Assembly (NCBI GenBank): GCA_003176035.1
Contig: PSRL01000139.1
Coordinates: forward strand, 1 to 9,919
DNA: 9,919 nucleotides
Source: Verrucomicrobiota bacterium
GTDB taxonomy: Bacteria; Verrucomicrobiota; Verrucomicrobiia; Chthoniobacterales; Xiphinematobacteraceae
Direction of reading: 5' to 3'
This document shows, in pieces, positions 6,564-9,919 of this stretch; position 1 is the first letter of the stretch, and every line of letters starts with the position of its first letter. The position numbers were made by a program, and so were the translations under genes. The notes under the pieces are model-generated. The model saw only the letters and a program-made list of their open reading frames with translations. It had not been told where the DNA came from and made no database searches.

Positions 6564-8696
6564 ATGCCTCATACCATTTTCCTTGCTCCTGTTGACAGTG
6601 GCTGTGGTCTCACCTCTTTGGCTCTTGGTCTGGTCCGTGCTTTGGACAAGCGAGGCATTCGAGTTGCTTTCTGCAAGCCTATCGGGCAGTCCGGTAACTC
6701 CGGTAATGAGCAGAGCCAATCAGATAGATCTCCACACTTTATTCGAGCTACTACCAGTCTTCGCCCTACCAATCCCATTTCTTTGGAAGACGCCGAAAAG
6801 CTCATGAGAGAGAGCCGCTGGGATGAGCTTTTGGAAAAGGTCATTCGCATTTTCCACGAATCAGTCGGGGACGCCGATGTCGCAATTATTGAGGGTCTCG
6901 TGCCCCATGCTGATTCGAGTTACGCAGTTGAATTGAACGTGCAGCTTGCTCGCGCCTTAAGCTCGGAAATTATTCTGGCTTCCTCCGCGACTCAGATCAC
7001 GCAAGCCGAGGTGGAAGATAAGATTGAAATTGCCGCTCAACCATTTGGGGGTATTGGAAAGAAAACAATTCTTGGGTTTGTCATAAACCGCTTTCCATCC
7101 TCGACCCAAAGATGTCCGCAAGAAATGCGTGAGGAGTGGATGAGCAAGAGCCGTTTTCTGCCTTCCCATCGCTGCCGCCTCATTGGCGTCATTCCTGAAA
7201 ATAGCCACCTCACCGCCTGTCGTACGGTAGACATCTGTCGATACCTAAAAGCTGAAATTCTCCATGAAGGAGCCCTATTTACGCGGCGTGCAAAGAAAAT
7301 TTCCCTCCTAGCTCGGACGGTACCGAATATGATGCATACCTTTGTCCCCGGCGCAATTTTGATTACACCGGCTGATCGCAGCGATGTGATCCTCGGCGTC
7401 GCCATGGCCGCTTTGAACCGAATTCCCTTGGCAGGATTGATCCTAACCGGCGACACCGGATTCAACGCAACCATCATGGAACTCTGCAAGCCGGCTTGGG
7501 AAACCGACCTCCCGGTACTCCGTGTCCCTACTAATAGCTGGGAAACAGCCACCCATTTGAGCCGGATGAGCAATGAAATACCAATTGACGACATCGAGCG
7601 CGCGCGTGAAACCATGGAATTCGTTTCCACTTACATTGACGCCGATTGGATCGCCGACCATACCGCCGCGCCAGTGGAAGTGCGAATGTCACCCGCCGCG
7701 TTTTGCTTTCGGATTACGGAATTAGCTAAAAAAAATCCGCGAAGGATCATCCTCCCCGAGGGAGATGAACCTCGGACCATCCGCGCGGCTGCCATTTGTG
7801 CGCAGCGCAATATTGCTCAATGCATTCTCTTGGGCAAACCCGAAGCAATTCGCCTGGCCGCCAGGCACCATGAAATTGATCTTCCCGATACTGTAGAATT
7901 GATGGACGCAGCATCAATTCGCGAAAAATACATCTCTCCTCTGGTCCAAATGCGCGAAAGTAAGGGCTTGACCCCTAAGGATGCCGCCGAGCTGCTGGAG
8001 GACAACGTTTGGCTGGGCACCGTCATGCTTGCTTTGGGAGAGGTAGACGGTCTGGTCTCCGGCGCCGTGCATTCCTCGGCCAACACTATCCGGCCCGCAC
8101 TACAAATCATCAAGACACGGGCTGATGCAAAGGTAGTCTCTTCCATCTTCTTCATGTGCTTGCCGGAGCAGGTCCTTATCTACGGAGATTGTGCCGTCAA
8201 CCCTAATCCCGACGCCGAAACCTTGGCGGACATTGCACTCCAAAGCGCGGAATCAGCGCTCCAATTTGGGATTCCCGCCCGTGTCGCGATGATTAGCTAT
8301 TCCACCGGAAAATCAGGTTTCGGAGCTGATGTGGAAAAAGTGCGCGAAGCTACGGCTATTGCAAAAGCTAAAAATCCGAAGCTTTTATTGGACGGTCCCC
8401 TGCAATATGATGCCGCAGCAATTCCCGAAGTAGCTGAGCAGAAAGCCCCCCATAGCCCAGTAGCAGGCAAAGCAACCATATTTATTTTTCCTGACCTGAA
8501 TACCGGAAACACAACTTATAAAGCGGTCCAGCGAAGCGCTCACGTAATTAGCATCGGCCCTATGCTCCAAGGATTAAAACGCCCTGTCAATGATCTCTCC
8601 CGGGGAGCGCTGATTGAGGATATCGTCTATACCATTGCTTTGACCGCTATTCAAGCCGCCCAAAAAGAAATCGCTCCCTTCCCTGGCATTGCTTAG
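6564..8696 (+). CDS. pta: Phosphate acetyltransferase (long, three-domain form)
   Basis: Cytoplasmic enzyme interconverting acetyl-CoA plus phosphate and acetyl phosphate plus CoA, the partner of acetate kinase. At 710 residues it is the long form typified by E. coli Pta (714). It has an N-terminal P-loop/dethiobiotin-synthetase-like domain (about 1-230, starting APVDSGCGLTS), a central DRTGG-type regulatory domain (about 245-355, with ITPADRSDVILG), and the C-terminal catalytic domain (about 376-705). The catalytic domain carries LPEGDEPR (397-404), SGAVHSSANT (499-508), YGDCAVNPNPD (540-550), SYSTGKSG (578-585), DGPLQYDAA (610-618), FPDLNTGNTTYKAVQR (642-657) and NDLSRG (676-681). All catalytic-domain motifs appear intact. 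In enteric Pta the N-terminal part mediates allosteric control by metabolites; whether that applies here is inference. The 2-bp gap after ackA implies co-transcription and probably coupled translation. Confidence 0.97.
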   Translation: MPHTIFLAPVDSGCGLTSLALGLVRALDKRGIRVAFCKPIGQSGNSGNEQSQSDRSPHFIRATTSLRPTNPISLEDAEKLMRESRWDELLEKVIRIFHESVGDADVAIIEGLVPHADSSYAVELNVQLARALSSEIILASSATQITQAEVEDKIEIAAQPFGGIGKKTILGFVINRFPSSTQRCPQEMREEWMSKSRFLPSHRCRLIGVIPENSHLTACRTVDICRYLKAEILHEGALFTRRAKKISLLARTVPNMMHTFVPGAILITPADRSDVILGVAMAALNRIPLAGLILTGDTGFNATIMELCKPAWETDLPVLRVPTNSWETATHLSRMSNEIPIDDIERARETMEFVSTYIDADWIADHTAAPVEVRMSPAAFCFRITELAKKNPRRIILPEGDEPRTIRAAAICAQRNIAQCILLGKPEAIRLAARHHEIDLPDTVELMDAASIREKYISPLVQMRESKGLTPKDAAELLEDNVWLGTVMLALGEVDGLVSGAVHSSANTIRPALQIIKTRADAKVVSSIFFMCLPEQVLIYGDCAVNPNPDAETLADIALQSAESALQFGIPARVAMISYSTGKSGFGADVEKVREATAIAKAKNPKLLLDGPLQYDAAAIPEVAEQKAPHSPVAGKATIFIFPDLNTGNTTYKAVQRSAHVISIGPMLQGLKRPVNDLSRGALIEDIVYTIALTAIQAAQKEIAPFPGIA

Positions 8697-8697
8697 G

Positions 8698-8722
8698 GCC
8701 TCTCTGCCGCCGCCTCAGAGGC
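8698..8722. terminator. Possible shared hairpin between convergent pta and the regulator
   Basis: GCCTCT (8698-8703) can pair with AGAGGC (8717-8722), just after the pta stop and in the 36-bp gap between two convergent genes. An alternative pairing of CTGCC (8704-8708) with GGCAG (8720-8724) overlaps it. No T run follows on either strand, so a classical Rho-independent terminator is doubtful; position is the main support. Confidence 0.25.
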
Positions 8723-8732
8723 AGCGCAGGTT

Positions 8733-9893
8733 TCACTCTGCGCCCTTGCGCTTCCGTTGAAAAACACAATGGAGACGGCGAAATTCTCCGGCGCTAGTTC
8801 CAATCCATCGGCGGAATGCGGCGCAAAACACACTCGTTTCAGAGTAACCGCAGGCATGACTAATTTCTGAAATGGTTAGTTTGCTCCGAGTTAACAGGTT
8901 TTTCGCTTTTTGCATGCGAAGCTCTTGAACAAAACGCGCCGGCGACGCCCTATAATTCCGTCGCATTGCCATTTCAAATGAACGCCGGGACATACCTGCT
9001 ATTTGTGCAAGCAATTCCACATTGTTGCCAGCAATTTCCAGGTGCGACTTAATATAAGCGACCGCCTTTTCCAATCCTCCTCCGCTCACGCGAAGACTGC
9101 TTTCTCGCTCATGACATCGTCCCGGAAAGGAATTCCTAAGCTGCCGAACGGGTTTCATCTCTTTTTGAAAAAGTTGACGAAGGAGCTGGGCGGCGTAGCG
9201 GCCCAGAGCATAGCTGGGAAGCTCAAAACTGGACAAAGCCATGCCAGCCCAGAGCGATTCCAAACGTCGGTTGCCTACCCCTATCACCGCTATGTCACCA
9301 GGCACTTCCATACCGCGTAGCCTCGCAGCCTCAATACTGATTCGCGCCAGACGGTCGGATGCCGCAAAAATTCCGGCAGGCCTCTTTAAATTGCAAATAA
9401 AATCCATAATGAGAGTCTGCGAATTAGTCATGCAATGAGTCGCCGGAAGGGCTAAATTTTTTGCCATCCGTACAAATGCGTGGGCGTAACATGCTGAAGA
9501 AAAGTGTCCTGGTATTCCTAAAAACGCCAGGCTCCCGCAGCCATTTCTTTGCAATATCCGAGCTGCTTCCTCTGCTATCCCGAAATAATCCGGACAAATG
9601 TTTAAAGCGGATTCAAGACGGGAAGAATCAGCTAGATGGATGACCCTGACTTTTTGGTGAAACAGAGCCCGAATCCATTCTTCACTCACAAAATCTCCGA
9701 CCGCTGCCGTAAGCTGCCTGCTTTCCGCCAGCCTTCGAAGGTTCGCTTCATACCCTCCCGTCAGGACTTCGATTTCCCATTTTCGCCCTCTGGGCGAAGC
9801 ATCTCGAAAGCCTTCCAAAAAGGCCAAGTCGTTTTCCGTAATGCGAGGAAAAGCAAGTGCTATCAGTTGCCCTCCAACAGGGATTCTTTTCAT
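8733..9893 (-). CDS. XylR-like transcription regulator (PBP-like domain fused to AraC HTH)
   Basis: DNA-binding regulator with the XylR arrangement: a LacI/GalR-type periplasmic-binding-protein-like ligand domain (about 8-250) without the LacI N-terminal helix-turn-helix, followed by an AraC-type double helix-turn-helix (about 272-375). The ligand domain shows IFAASDRLARISIEAARLRG (175-194) and VPGDIAVIGVGN (197-208). The DNA-binding part shows ELLAQIAGMSRRSFEMAMRR and ISEISHACGYSETSVFCAAF. Relatives sense sugars such as xylose and activate catabolic genes. No sugar gene is in the window, so the ligand is unknown. Where relatives commonly read VDND after the VIG strand, this protein reads VGNRR, which may change ligand binding. 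The protein is 386 residues, of normal length, with a basic tail. The ATG at 9893 has an AT-rich upstream stretch and no visible Shine-Dalgarno. It is convergent with pta. Confidence 0.9.
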   Translation of the reverse strand: MKRIPVGGQLIALAFPRITENDLAFLEGFRDASPRGRKWEIEVLTGGYEANLRRLAESRQLTAAVGDFVSEEWIRALFHQKVRVIHLADSSRLESALNICPDYFGIAEEAARILQRNGCGSLAFLGIPGHFSSACYAHAFVRMAKNLALPATHCMTNSQTLIMDFICNLKRPAGIFAASDRLARISIEAARLRGMEVPGDIAVIGVGNRRLESLWAGMALSSFELPSYALGRYAAQLLRQLFQKEMKPVRQLRNSFPGRCHERESSLRVSGGGLEKAVAYIKSHLEIAGNNVELLAQIAGMSRRSFEMAMRRNYRASPARFVQELRMQKAKNLLTRSKLTISEISHACGYSETSVFCAAFRRWIGTSAGEFRRLHCVFQRKRKGAE

Positions 9894-9919
9894 TGCGTAA
9901 TTTCACTAATTTTTTTTGC

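Noticed and set aside
7037..7630. Long minus-strand frame inside pta (197 codons)
   Set aside because: Antisense shadow of a highly conserved coding region, with Arg/Ser-rich composition typical of reverse frames.

Overview
The window is ordinary bacterial chromosome from a Gram-negative, heterotrophic bacterium. It holds seven clearly recognisable genes, all apparently intact, and one long intergenic stretch. The Gram-negative reading rests on an LPS-heptose enzyme (RfaE2-type nucleotidyltransferase) and an E. coli-like DedA membrane protein. The last gene is a regulator with a sugar-binding (LacI/PBP-like) domain fused to an AraC helix-turn-helix. That architecture is frequent in Verrucomicrobiota and related groups but also occurs in enterobacteria (XylR), so a verrucomicrobial origin is only a weak guess. 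Base composition looks close to half G+C, and ribosome-binding sites are poor throughout.

Layout. (1) 34-519, minus strand: stand-alone D-glycero-beta-D-manno-heptose-1-phosphate adenylyltransferase. (2) A divergent intergenic region of about 210 bp with no convincing promoter. (3) 733-2685, plus: a P1B-4 type heavy-metal (Co/Zn/Cd class) transport ATPase, followed by (4) dedA at 2823-3491, plus. (5) 3492-5310: a non-conserved-looking block containing one orphan LuxR/NarL-type response regulator (3732-4364, minus). The regulator is bracketed by two degenerate, inverted, equal-length repeat copies of about 150 bp (3499-3648 and 4932-5081). (6) 5311-8696, plus: the ackA-pta operon, separated by 2 bp. 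(7) 8733-9893, minus: a XylR-like transcription regulator convergent with pta.

How the genes work together. AckA and Pta form the reversible acetyl-CoA / acetyl-phosphate / acetate pathway and are surely co-transcribed. The metal ATPase and DedA are both inner-membrane proteins in the same direction and may be co-transcribed. The response regulator has no kinase beside it. Acetyl phosphate made by the neighbouring ackA-pta genes is a known small-molecule phosphodonor for some regulators, but no link here can be shown from sequence. The XylR-like gene probably controls sugar-use genes outside the window.

I did not find a clear novel system. The most interesting structure is the inverted repeat pair around the orphan regulator, together with a 12-bp perfect palindrome upstream of its start. 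No tRNA, rRNA, CRISPR array or recognisable transposase was seen.
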